Shown: one piece after another, positions 13,258-18,704 of the stretch
Layout: every line of letters starts with the position of its first letter
Position numbering within the stretch: the stretch's first letter is position 1
Source: Bacillota bacterium
Lineage (GTDB): Bacteria; Bacillota; Sulfobacillia; JAJZYS01; JAJYTV01
Length of the DNA: 21,448 nt
Assembly: GCA_021810725.1 (NCBI GenBank)
Contig: JAJZIE010000011.1
Coordinates: 1-21,448 of the forward strand
Direction of reading: 5' to 3'
The notes under the pieces: model-generated
Database searches by the model: none
The model's input: the letters and a program-made list of their open reading frames with translations, nothing else
What the model was told of the DNA's origin: nothing
Made by a program: the position numbers and the translations under genes

Positions 13258-14139
13258 ATGGCCGCCGCGGGCGTCCGGGCGGATACCATCGTCGTGGTGG
13301 GAGCGGCGCTGCTGGAACTGCGCTTCAAGGTGGAGCGGCTGCCCAGCTCCGGCGGCGACGTGCTTGCCCACGGGTTCGAGGTGCGCGTCGGCGGCAGCGC
13401 CGTCAACGTGGCGCGCACCCTGCAAGGGCTGGGCTGCAGCCCGCTGCTCGTGCTCCATCGCGGCGAGGGCCCCTTCGATCGCATGGTCGGGCAGGAGCTC
13501 GAGCGGCTGCGGTTGCCGGTGCGCGGCCGACGCAGCAGGCGGCCGAGCGGCGTCACCGTGACGCTCGTCGAGCCGAGCGGCGAGCGGAGCCTCGTTTCGG
13601 CCCTTGGCGCCGAGGGATCGGTCGGTGCGGCGGACCTGCCGGGCGACGTGCATCGCGCGAAGGCCCTCTACGTCTCGGGCTACGAGCTGCTGGCCTCGCC
13701 AGACCTGGAGGCGGCGGTCGCGGCCCTGCCGGAGGACGTCCTCGTGCTTCTCGATCCCGGACCGCGCGGCGCCTGGCCGGGCAAGCTGACGGCGGCGTGG
13801 CGCCGGGCGGACGTCGTCCGGCTCAATCTCGCCGAAGCCGAGCGGCGCAGCGCGAAGAAGGGCGCCGCGGCGGCGGCCGCGGCGCTGGGTCTGGGCACGG
13901 ACGTGGTGGTGAGCACGGCGGAGGCCGCGTACGTGGCGCGAGGCGGGCAGGTCACGGCGGTCACCGGCGGGGAGCGCGTCTCGCGCGATACCACGGGTGC
14001 CGGAGACGCGCACGCGGCCGGCCTCCTGGCCGGCCTGACGCGCGGGCTCGATCTTATCGCGGCCACGGCCCTGGCAAACCAGGTCGCGCGCCTGCAGGTG
14101 CTGGGCGGAAATGTCGCGGACGCCCTACGCGGTCCCTGA
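13258..14139 (+). CDS. PfkB family carbohydrate kinase
   Basis: 293 residues. The first PfkB signature region is EVRVGGSAVNVARTLQGLG (near 41-59), giving the glycine-rich substrate site. The second is RDTTGAGDAHAAGLLAGL with catalytic base Asp250 and the anion-hole Gly-Ala-Gly. The LDPGPRGAWPG and VVRLNLAEAERR segments match 'vD.n.R...w' and 'l.pN..E...l' in sugar kinases. The substrate could be a sugar, nucleoside or glycerate-like compound. Composition is very Ala-rich from 205 to 220, within the normal range for this genome. The end lies four bases from the stop of the convergent crp-like gene, with no room for a terminator between them. Confidence 0.88.
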   Translation: MAAAGVRADTIVVVGAALLELRFKVERLPSSGGDVLAHGFEVRVGGSAVNVARTLQGLGCSPLLVLHRGEGPFDRMVGQELERLRLPVRGRRSRRPSGVTVTLVEPSGERSLVSALGAEGSVGAADLPGDVHRAKALYVSGYELLASPDLEAAVAALPEDVLVLLDPGPRGAWPGKLTAAWRRADVVRLNLAEAERRSAKKGAAAAAAALGLGTDVVVSTAEAAYVARGGQVTAVTGGERVSRDTTGAGDAHAAGLLAGLTRGLDLIAATALANQVARLQVLGGNVADALRGP

Positions 14140-14143
14140 TCGC

Positions 14144-14842
14144 TCAGGCGATGTGGCGCTGCAGGCGGTCAGGGTCGATGCGCAGGTGGCCCTCGGGGTC
14201 CAGGTCGACGCTGCGGTCCTGGCGGAACTCCCTGAGGACCCGCGTCACGGTCTCGCGTGAGCAGCCGATCAGCTGAGCCAGCTGGCGATGGGTGAAGTGC
14301 TGCGGCACGAAGATCGCGCGTCCGTCGGGCACGCCGCTTTCCTCGCCAAGGCGAAGCAGCGCGGCGGCAAGCTTCTGGCTCGCATCGCGGCCCGCGAGTT
14401 CCGCCATCTGCTCCTGCGACTCGCGCAGGCGCTGCGCATAGATCTGCAGGAACGCCCAGCCGATCTCCGCGCGGCGCTGAATCAGGGCGCGCAAGGCGCG
14501 CGTCTGGACGAAGGCGACGGTGGCGGGTTCGCTGGCCTCGGCCGACGCCGTGTAGGTCTCAGGGCCGAGCAGACCCGAGAGCGCGAGCACCTCGCCCGGC
14601 CGCACCATGCGGACGGTCTGCTCCTGCCCGTCGGCGGAGGTGCGGAAAGTCCGCACGGAGCCGTCGATCAGGAACGAGACGAACTCCGATTCCTCGCCTT
14701 CGATGTAGATGTAGCTCTCCTTGCGGTAACGCCGGACGGAGGCGATGTCTGAGAGGGCGCGGCGCGCCTCGGCAGGAAGGTCGCGGAACGCGGGCACGAT
14801 CGAGGTCACGTCGGGCTGGTTGAGAATGGACTGCACCGCCAA
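14144..14842 (-). CDS. CRP/FNR family transcriptional regulator
   Basis: 232 residues from TTG 14842. A perfect AGGAGG (complement of 14851-14856) lies 8 bases upstream. The in-frame ATG at 14866 would place this site inside the gene, so I reject it. The N-terminal cyclic-nucleotide-type beta barrel includes SYIYIEGEESEFVSFLIDGSV and VRPGEVLALSGLLG. The CRP Arg-Ser/Thr-Ala cAMP-phosphate motif is not present (TYTASAEASE stands there). The cysteines of an FNR-type iron-sulfur site are also missing; the only Cys is in the DNA-binding helix. The helix-turn-helix spans about 184-206, with a CRP-like recognition helix CSRETVTRVLREF containing the Arg-Glu...Arg triad. The effector is unknown. Operator-like repeats and a promoter lie directly upstream, suggesting autoregulation or control by a paralogue. 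Confidence 0.92.
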   Translation of the reverse strand: MAVQSILNQPDVTSIVPAFRDLPAEARRALSDIASVRRYRKESYIYIEGEESEFVSFLIDGSVRTFRTSADGQEQTVRMVRPGEVLALSGLLGPETYTASAEASEPATVAFVQTRALRALIQRRAEIGWAFLQIYAQRLRESQEQMAELAGRDASQKLAAALLRLGEESGVPDGRAIFVPQHFTHRQLAQLIGCSRETVTRVLREFRQDRSVDLDPEGHLRIDPDRLQRHIA

Positions 14843-14901
14843 GTGGTCCGCCTCCTTGCGCGCCATGGGCTGCGGCGTGGGACCGGCAGCCGTTTGAATT
14901 C

Positions 14902-14930
14902 ATAGTACGGCGCTCAGGATAAGACAGCAA
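14902..14930 (-). promoter_or_regulatory. Sigma-70-type promoter of the crp-like gene
   Basis: Read on the minus strand, TTGCTG (complement of 14925-14930) and TACTAT (complement of 14902-14907) are separated by exactly 17 bases. Transcription would start near 14895, about 50 bases before the TTG start. Matches to consensus are 3/6 and 4/6, so it may need an activator. Confidence 0.6.
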
Positions 14931-14932
14931 CA

Positions 14933-14986
14933 GACCAAATGGACTTAAGGCACCGTCCAAATGGACCATTATTGGTCCATTTGGAC
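14933..14986. promoter_or_regulatory. Three operator-like sites (GTCCA-WW-TGGAC) upstream of the crp-like gene
   Basis: Three near-identical 12-base elements lie at 14933-14944 (GACCAAATGGAC), 14955-14966 (GTCCAAATGGAC) and 14975-14986 (GTCCATTTGGAC). Their centres are 22 and 20 bases apart, about two helical turns. The last two form a perfect 14-bp inverted repeat (14955-14968 and 14973-14986) with spacer TTAT. Relative to the predicted start of transcription they centre at about -43, -65 and -85, typical activator positions for CRP-type proteins. The last stop codon of the upstream dehydratase lies inside the repeat. Binding of the CRP-like protein itself is an inference. Confidence 0.65.
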
Positions 14987-15937
14987 AACGCGGCGCACGA
15001 TCTCGTCGGCGCAGAAGCCGCCGGACAGCACGGCGACGGGCCGCTGGCCGAAGCGGTCGGCGCCGAAGCGCATGAGCGCCGCCAGGGTGGCGGCGCCGCT
15101 CGGTTCGACCACGAGATGCTCCTCGAAGAGCAGAAGATGCAGCGCCGCATAGAGGTCTTCGTCGTCGATGACGACCACGTCGTCGACGTACTGGCGCACG
15201 AGGGCGAGGGTCAATTCGGACGGACGGCGCGGCGAAAGGCCGTCGGCGATCGTGCGCACCTGGTCCAGCGCGACGACGCGTCCCGCGGCTAGCGAGCGCA
15301 CCATGCTGTCGGCGCCGGACATGGCGACGCCGTACACCTTGACCTCCGGCCGATGGCGCTTCAGCGCGAGCGACACGCCGCCCAGGAGGCCGCCGCCGCC
15401 AATCGGCACCAGCACCGCGTCGAACGGCTGGGGTTGCAGCAGGAGCTCCATGCCCAGGGTGGCCTGGCCGGCCACCACGTCGACGTCGTCGTAGGCGTGT
15501 ACGAACGTGAGGTGCTCGTCGCGCGCGATGCGGTCCGCATTGTCGGTCGCCGCCTGAAAGTCCTCGCCTTGCGCGACGATGCGCGCGCCCAGCCTGCGGA
15601 TCGCGCGCACCTTGGCCTGGTTGCCGTTCTCCGGCACGCAGACGGTGGCCGGGATGCCGAAGCGATCGGCGGCGTACGCGACGGCCATGCCATGGTTGCC
15701 GGCGGACGCGGTGACGACGCCGTCCACGTGGCCCTCTTCCCGCAGATGCAGGATGCGGTTCAGGGCGCCACGGATCTTGAAGACGCGGATCGGCTGGAAC
15801 ATCTCCAGCTTCAGGAGGACATCGCCGCCGACGGCCTCGCGAGCGGCCACCGAGGGCTGAAGGGGTGTCGGCACCAGATAGCGCGCGAGCCGCGCCTGCG
15901 CGGCGAGGACATCGCTGAGCCGGACGTCAGCCTCCAA
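14969..15937 (-). CDS. Threonine/serine dehydratase-like PLP enzyme (first, minus strand)
   Basis: 322 residues from TTG 15937, preceded by GAGGAGGAG at good distance. It is a fold type II PLP enzyme. FKIRGALNRI carries the Schiff-base Lys54, SAGNHGMAVAYAA is the substrate-binding loop, and GGGGLLGG binds the cofactor phosphate. It ends after LSGGFCADEIV with no ACT-like regulatory domain, so it is the short catabolic type. The usual 'SFK' before the catalytic Lys is VFK here (QPIRVFKIRGA), a small departure that may alter substrate choice. Related enzymes act on threonine, serine, 3-hydroxyaspartate or hydroxyectoine-derived acids. It is divergent from a second, different dehydratase and lies upstream of the crp-like regulator in the same direction. 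Confidence 0.88.
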   Translation of the reverse strand: MEADVRLSDVLAAQARLARYLVPTPLQPSVAAREAVGGDVLLKLEMFQPIRVFKIRGALNRILHLREEGHVDGVVTASAGNHGMAVAYAADRFGIPATVCVPENGNQAKVRAIRRLGARIVAQGEDFQAATDNADRIARDEHLTFVHAYDDVDVVAGQATLGMELLLQPQPFDAVLVPIGGGGLLGGVSLALKRHRPEVKVYGVAMSGADSMVRSLAAGRVVALDQVRTIADGLSPRRPSELTLALVRQYVDDVVVIDDEDLYAALHLLLFEEHLVVEPSGAATLAALMRFGADRFGQRPVAVLSGGFCADEIVRRVVQMDQ

Positions 15938-16071
15938 CTGCCGATCTCCTCCTCAGGACTCGTGATCCACCAATTCAGCCAGCCGGGCCGGGGCTCCTGC
16001 AGCCGCGCGGCAAAGGGATCCCGGCCGTCTTTCTAGAATGCCACAGCGAATGGGGCCCGGAGGTGCAGGGA
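15938..16071. promoter_or_regulatory. Divergent promoter region between the two dehydratase genes
   Basis: 134 bases separate the two TTG starts. On the plus strand TAGAAT at 16034-16039 matches the -10 consensus at 5/6 and would give a leader of about 26 bases, but no -35 stands 16-18 bases upstream. The Shine-Dalgarno GGAGG at 16059-16063 lies 8 bases before TTG 16072. Confidence 0.4.
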
Positions 16072-17031
16072 TTGCGCATCGTTCCCGCAGACATCATCGC
16101 CGCCGAACGGCGGATCGGACCGAGCGTGTGGCCGACGCCCCTGATGCCCGACGCGGCTCTCGAGGCTCGCCAGGGCGCGCCCGTGTGGCTGAAGCTCGAG
16201 TGCTGGCAGCGCACGGGTTCCTTCAAGGTGCGCGGCGCGTCGAATGCGATGCGTCTTCTTGGCGATGAGGATCGCCGACGCGGCGTGCTGGCGGTGTCCG
16301 CCGGGAACCACGCCCAGGGGGTCGCCCTCGCGGCCCGGGAGGCGGGTGTGTCGGCCCTGATCGTGATGCCGGAGACGGCCTCGCGCGTCAAGATCGAGGC
16401 GGTTCGGCAGCTTGGCGCCGAGGTGCGGCTGCTCGGGCGGGACTATGACGAGGCGGAGGCCGCCTGGCCCGCTGTGGCGCAGGAGACGGGACGCGCGCTC
16501 GTCCATCCGTTCATGGATCCGGCGGTGATCGCGGGGCAGGGCACCGTAGGCCTCGAGATCGCCTTGGAGCGCCCGGGGGTGCGTCAGGTGCTGATCCCGG
16601 CCGGGGGCGGTGGCCTTTCGGTGGGATCGGCGATCGCTCTCAAGGCCCTTCTGCCCGAGGTGCGTGTCTACGGCGTGCAGACGGAGGCATCGCCGCCTCT
16701 TGTGGCATCCTACAAGGCGGGACGCCACGTGGCAGTGACCTACGGCCCGTCCATCGCGGACGGCCTGCACGGCGACACCACGTCGGAGATGGTCGACCTG
16801 GCGCTTCGCCACGTCGACGGCGTGCTCGAGGTTACGGAAGCCTCCACGCGCCGCGCGATGCGCTACCTCTTCCGAACGCACCGCATCGTCGCCGAGGGGT
16901 CAGCCGCCGTCGGTGTGGCGGCGCTCCTCGACGGCCTGGCACCCGACGGCGAGACCGCCGTGGTCGTCACGGGGCGCAACATCGCGCCCGAACTCTTCCA
17001 GTCGGTGCTCGCCGAGGAGGTGACGGCATGA
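16072..17031 (+). CDS. Threonine/serine dehydratase-like PLP enzyme (second, plus strand)
   Basis: 319 residues from TTG 16072, which sits 8 bases after GGAGG. An in-frame GTG at 16063 overlaps that Shine-Dalgarno and is unlikely. LECWQRTGSFKVRGASNAM carries PLP Lys52, VSAGNHAQGVALAA is the substrate loop, and PAGGGGLSVG binds the cofactor phosphate. The end, VVVTGRNIAPELF, has the expected 'SGGN'-like position altered to TGRN. No regulatory domain follows. It is a catabolic-type threonine or serine dehydratase, yielding ammonia and a 2-oxo acid. It shares only family-level similarity with the minus-strand dehydratase. Its TGA overlaps the ATG of the RDD gene, so the two are coupled. Confidence 0.9.
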   Translation: MRIVPADIIAAERRIGPSVWPTPLMPDAALEARQGAPVWLKLECWQRTGSFKVRGASNAMRLLGDEDRRRGVLAVSAGNHAQGVALAAREAGVSALIVMPETASRVKIEAVRQLGAEVRLLGRDYDEAEAAWPAVAQETGRALVHPFMDPAVIAGQGTVGLEIALERPGVRQVLIPAGGGGLSVGSAIALKALLPEVRVYGVQTEASPPLVASYKAGRHVAVTYGPSIADGLHGDTTSEMVDLALRHVDGVLEVTEASTRRAMRYLFRTHRIVAEGSAAVGVAALLDGLAPDGETAVVVTGRNIAPELFQSVLAEEVTA

Positions 17032-17399
17032 GGACGGCACGCTTCCGGGAACGCCTCTTCGCGTTCCTTGTCGACGCGGTGCTTGTCGGCGTGATCGGAC
17101 ACCTGCTCGGGCTGCCGATTCTGGCCTGGGCCGCGCTGGGCGTCGTCTACATCGCGTTGTCGCTGCTTGTGCTGCGCGGCCGCACTCCGGGCAAGGTCCT
17201 GTTGCGGCTGCGGGTCGTCGGCCAGCGGGCGGAGCGCGGCGGACTGCGCCTCTGGCAGGTCGTCCTGAGGCCGATCCTCTACGTGGTCGAACTGGCTCTG
17301 CTCTGCGGGGGCTTCCTCGTGGCGCTCGTGGCCCGCGACCGCCTGGCGCTGCACGACATGCTGCTCGACACGCGCGTCGTCAAGGTGACGCGCGGCTGA
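17028..17399 (+). CDS. RDD family membrane protein
   Basis: 123 residues. RFRERLFAFLVDAVLVG holds the Arg and Asp of the first membrane segment, GRTPGKVLLRLRVV is the conserved polar loop, and DRLALHDMLLDTRVV is the typical 'r.LHD...gT.Vv' ending. Three hydrophobic stretches are visible (about 8-28, 31-50 and 80-104). Translation is coupled to the dehydratase by ATGA, with GAGGAGG upstream. Some RDD proteins act in ion or solute transport; the role here is unknown. Confidence 0.88.
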   Translation: MRTARFRERLFAFLVDAVLVGVIGHLLGLPILAWAALGVVYIALSLLVLRGRTPGKVLLRLRVVGQRAERGGLRLWQVVLRPILYVVELALLCGGFLVALVARDRLALHDMLLDTRVVKVTRG

Positions 17400-17400
17400 T

Positions 17401-17429
17401 TTGGACCTTCCGGGCTCGTCCGCTATCAT
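17401..17429 (+). promoter_or_regulatory. Sigma-70-type promoter of the selW-like gene
   Basis: TTGGAC (17401-17406) and TATCAT (17424-17429) are separated by exactly 17 bases. The -10 matches TATAAT at 5/6. Transcription would begin near 17436 and give a leader of about 26 bases holding GGGAGG (17447-17452) before GTG 17462. Confidence 0.65.
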
Positions 17430-17461
17430 GAATGCAGACGTTTCCCGGGAGGTGGAAGGCC

Positions 17462-17707
17462 GTGGCAGAGTCCCGCGTGCGCGTGACGTTCTGCACCTCG
17501 TGAGGCTACGCGACGCATGCCGCCCGTGTGGCGGAAGAACTGGCGACGCGGTTCGGCGAGCAGCTGCAGGCGATCACGCTGCAGCCCTCGCATGGAGGCA
17601 TCTTCGAGGTGACGCTCGGCGAGCGGGTGCTGTTCCGCAAGGCGGATGAACAGCGCTTCCCCGACCAGGGCGAGATTGGCGAACTCGTGGCGGCGAGCCT
17701 GGGCTAG
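17462..17707 (+). CDS. selW: SelW/Rdx family selenoprotein, read through an in-frame UGA (Sec14)
   Basis: 81 residues if TGA 17501-17503 is read as selenocysteine. GTG 17462 follows GGGAGGTGG. The short start VRVTFCTS then U then GYATHAARVAEEL gives the Cys11-x-x-Sec14 redox motif at the exact position, just after the first strand, where Rdx proteins (SelW, SelT, SelH and bacterial relatives) carry CxxU or CxxC. Beyond the UGA the same frame stays open for 67 codons and keeps the family's hallmark GGIFEVTLGERVLF and the later RFPDQGEI segment, so the reading is functional and not by chance. A hairpin suited to SelB binding lies 16 bases after the UGA. The protein is a thioredoxin-fold thiol/selenol oxidoreductase. 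It has its own promoter, and its TAG shares the palindrome CTAG with the stop of the convergent glutaredoxin-like gene. A sequencing error from TGC is the main alternative. Confidence 0.85.
17520..17534 (+). promoter_or_regulatory. Candidate bacterial SECIS hairpin
   Basis: Five GC pairs (CCGCC at 17520-17524 with GGCGG at 17530-17534) close the loop CGTGT. The loop G at 17526 is 23 bases after the UGA, inside the range known for bacterial SECIS elements, and it is followed by U, as in the GU recognised by SelB in fdhF. A U at 17518 just below the stem could form the bulge. Structure is by eye only. Confidence 0.6.
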
Positions 17708-17943
17708 AGCCCCAGGACCTCGGCGAGGAGTTCGGGATCGAAGCCGGGCAGGGCCACGCCGTTGACAACGATGGTGGGCAGCGCGTCGCTGCCCATCTCT
17801 GCGAGATCGGCCAGGAGCGCAGGATCCCGGCGCACGTCGCGCTCGCTTGCCGCGATGCCGTGGCGCCTGAGGAAGGCCTGCGCGGCCAGGCAGGCGGGGT
17901 CCTCGGGATCGAGGTAGAGGATCACGTCCTGCAGGTAGGGCAC
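17704..17943 (-). CDS. Glutaredoxin-like small redox protein
   Basis: 79 residues from GTG 17943, which follows GGAGGCCACAGA on the minus strand. A longer in-frame reading upstream is a shadow of the tpx gene. The thioredoxin fold is seen in VILYLDPEDPACLAAQAFL, where Cys18 stands at the second position of the usual CPxC and Asp15 replaces the first Cys. ALPTIVVNG with the cis-Pro and GFDPELLAEVLG at the end fit NrdH/glutaredoxin relatives. With one active-site Cys it cannot form the normal intramolecular disulfide, so a monothiol mechanism is expected. It is divergent from tpx and convergent with selW, forming a redox group. Confidence 0.8.
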   Translation of the reverse strand: MPYLQDVILYLDPEDPACLAAQAFLRRHGIAASERDVRRDPALLADLAEMGSDALPTIVVNGVALPGFDPELLAEVLGL

Positions 17944-18015
17944 TCTGTGGCCTCCGATTCGGCTCGTGCGGGCGGCGTCGGCCCCCGCGGAACGTTCGAG
18001 CGAGGAGTGATCTGC

Positions 18016-18534
18016 TTGGCCATCGTACGCAAGGGAGAGCACACGTTCAAGGGAAAGCCGCTGACGCTGATCGGTCCGAGACTGGGACCCGGCGACCGTT
18101 TGCCGGAATTCACCGTGCTCGACCAGTCGTTCAGCCCCGTGAAGGCGGGGGACACGCCGGGCAAGGTGCGGATCTTTTCGGTCGTGCCGTCGCTCGACAC
18201 GCCGGTCTGCGACCTCCAGGCCAAGCGCTTCAACGCGGAGGCCGCGAAGTTTGGCGACAGGGTCGCCGTGTACACGGTGAGCGCCGACACGCCGTTCGCG
18301 CAGGGCCGCTGGTGCGGCGCGGCGGACGCGAAGAACATGCAGGTGCTCTCGGACCTCTACGACCGGAGCTTCGGCGATCACTTCGGCGTCCACATCGAGG
18401 AGATGGGTCTCCTCGCGCGATCGGTGTTCGTCTGCGACGCCGACGGCATCGTGCGCTACGTCGAGTACGTGCCCGAGTTCACCAACCTGCCGGATTACGA
18501 GCGGGCTCTCGAGGCCGTGCGCAACCTGCTCTGA
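18016..18534 (+). CDS. tpx: Thiol peroxidase (atypical 2-Cys peroxiredoxin)
   Basis: 172 residues from TTG 18016, which is 8 bases after GGAG. This start gives the family's standard N-terminus (a few residues before the FKGKPLTLIG strand). A GTG at 18007 overlaps the ribosome-binding site, and starts further upstream lie in the divergent gene's territory. The peroxidatic Cys65 is in SLDTPVCDLQ and the resolving Cys100 in FAQGRWCGA, the Tpx spacing. VVPSLDTPVC and LLARSVFVCDADG are family blocks. The enzyme reduces hydrogen peroxide and organic hydroperoxides with thioredoxin-like reductants in the cytoplasm. The adjacent glutaredoxin-like protein and the SelW-like protein are candidates for partner or backup roles (inference). 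A GC hairpin 13 bases downstream ends the transcript. Confidence 0.95.
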   Translation: MAIVRKGEHTFKGKPLTLIGPRLGPGDRLPEFTVLDQSFSPVKAGDTPGKVRIFSVVPSLDTPVCDLQAKRFNAEAAKFGDRVAVYTVSADTPFAQGRWCGAADAKNMQVLSDLYDRSFGDHFGVHIEEMGLLARSVFVCDADGIVRYVEYVPEFTNLPDYERALEAVRNLL

Positions 18535-18546
18535 TGTCCGGCCCGG

Positions 18547-18573
18547 GACGCCGCCCGCCCGACGGGCGGCGTC
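18547..18573 (+). terminator. Terminator-like hairpin after tpx
   Basis: A perfect 11-bp stem (GACGCCGCCCG and CGGGCGGCGTC) with a 5-base loop lies 12 bases after the tpx stop and is followed by TTCG. A strong GC stem with a poor T-tract. Confidence 0.65.
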
Positions 18574-18600
18574 TTCGCGCGGGTGCGTTCCGGCTGTGCC

Positions 18601-18620
18601 CGCCGGGGCCCTCCCCGGCG
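18601..18620. terminator. Second GC hairpin between tpx and the permease genes
   Basis: CGCCGGGG (18601-18608) and CCCCGGCG (18613-18620) form an 8-bp stem with a 4-base loop. It stands between the tpx terminator and the leader of the permease operon. It has no T-tract and could back up termination. The following 80 bases are less GC-rich and hold the permease ribosome-binding site, but I found no clear -10. Confidence 0.4.
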
Positions 18621-18704
18621 AGTCCGGCAGGGGTTGGCCGCGAGACAAGGAATTGTCACGTAAGCGTCAGATTGTAAGGGAAGTAAGGAAACGGAGGTAG
18701 CCTT

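Noticed and set aside
14843..14866. ATG 14866 as the start of the crp-like gene
   Set aside because: No Shine-Dalgarno precedes it, and a perfect AGGAGG lies inside the extra codons, 8 bases before TTG 14842.
14955..14986. The 14-bp palindrome as an intrinsic terminator of the minus-strand dehydratase
   Set aside because: No T-run follows it on the minus strand, it overlaps the stop codon itself, and a third copy of its half-element lies outside it; an operator explains these better.
16063..16071. GTG 16063 as the start of the plus-strand dehydratase
   Set aside because: This GTG overlaps the GGAGG ribosome-binding site; the in-frame TTG at 16072 has correct spacing and gives the usual N-terminus.
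17399..17407. ATTTGGACC upstream of selW as a half-site of the crp-like operator motif
   Set aside because: Only half of the motif is present, and it coincides with the -35 element of a well-spaced promoter, so a chance match is likely.
17501..17503. Reading the selW region as a pseudogene broken by a nonsense codon
   Set aside because: The UGA is at the exact Sec position of the Rdx motif, with an intact frame, promoter, ribosome-binding site and SECIS-like hairpin. A random nonsense mutation would not be expected there.
17860..18015. Longer tpx reading from ATG 17860
   Set aside because: It would overlap the divergent glutaredoxin-like gene, lacks a ribosome-binding site and adds residues absent from the Tpx family; TTG 18016 has GGAG at 8 bases.
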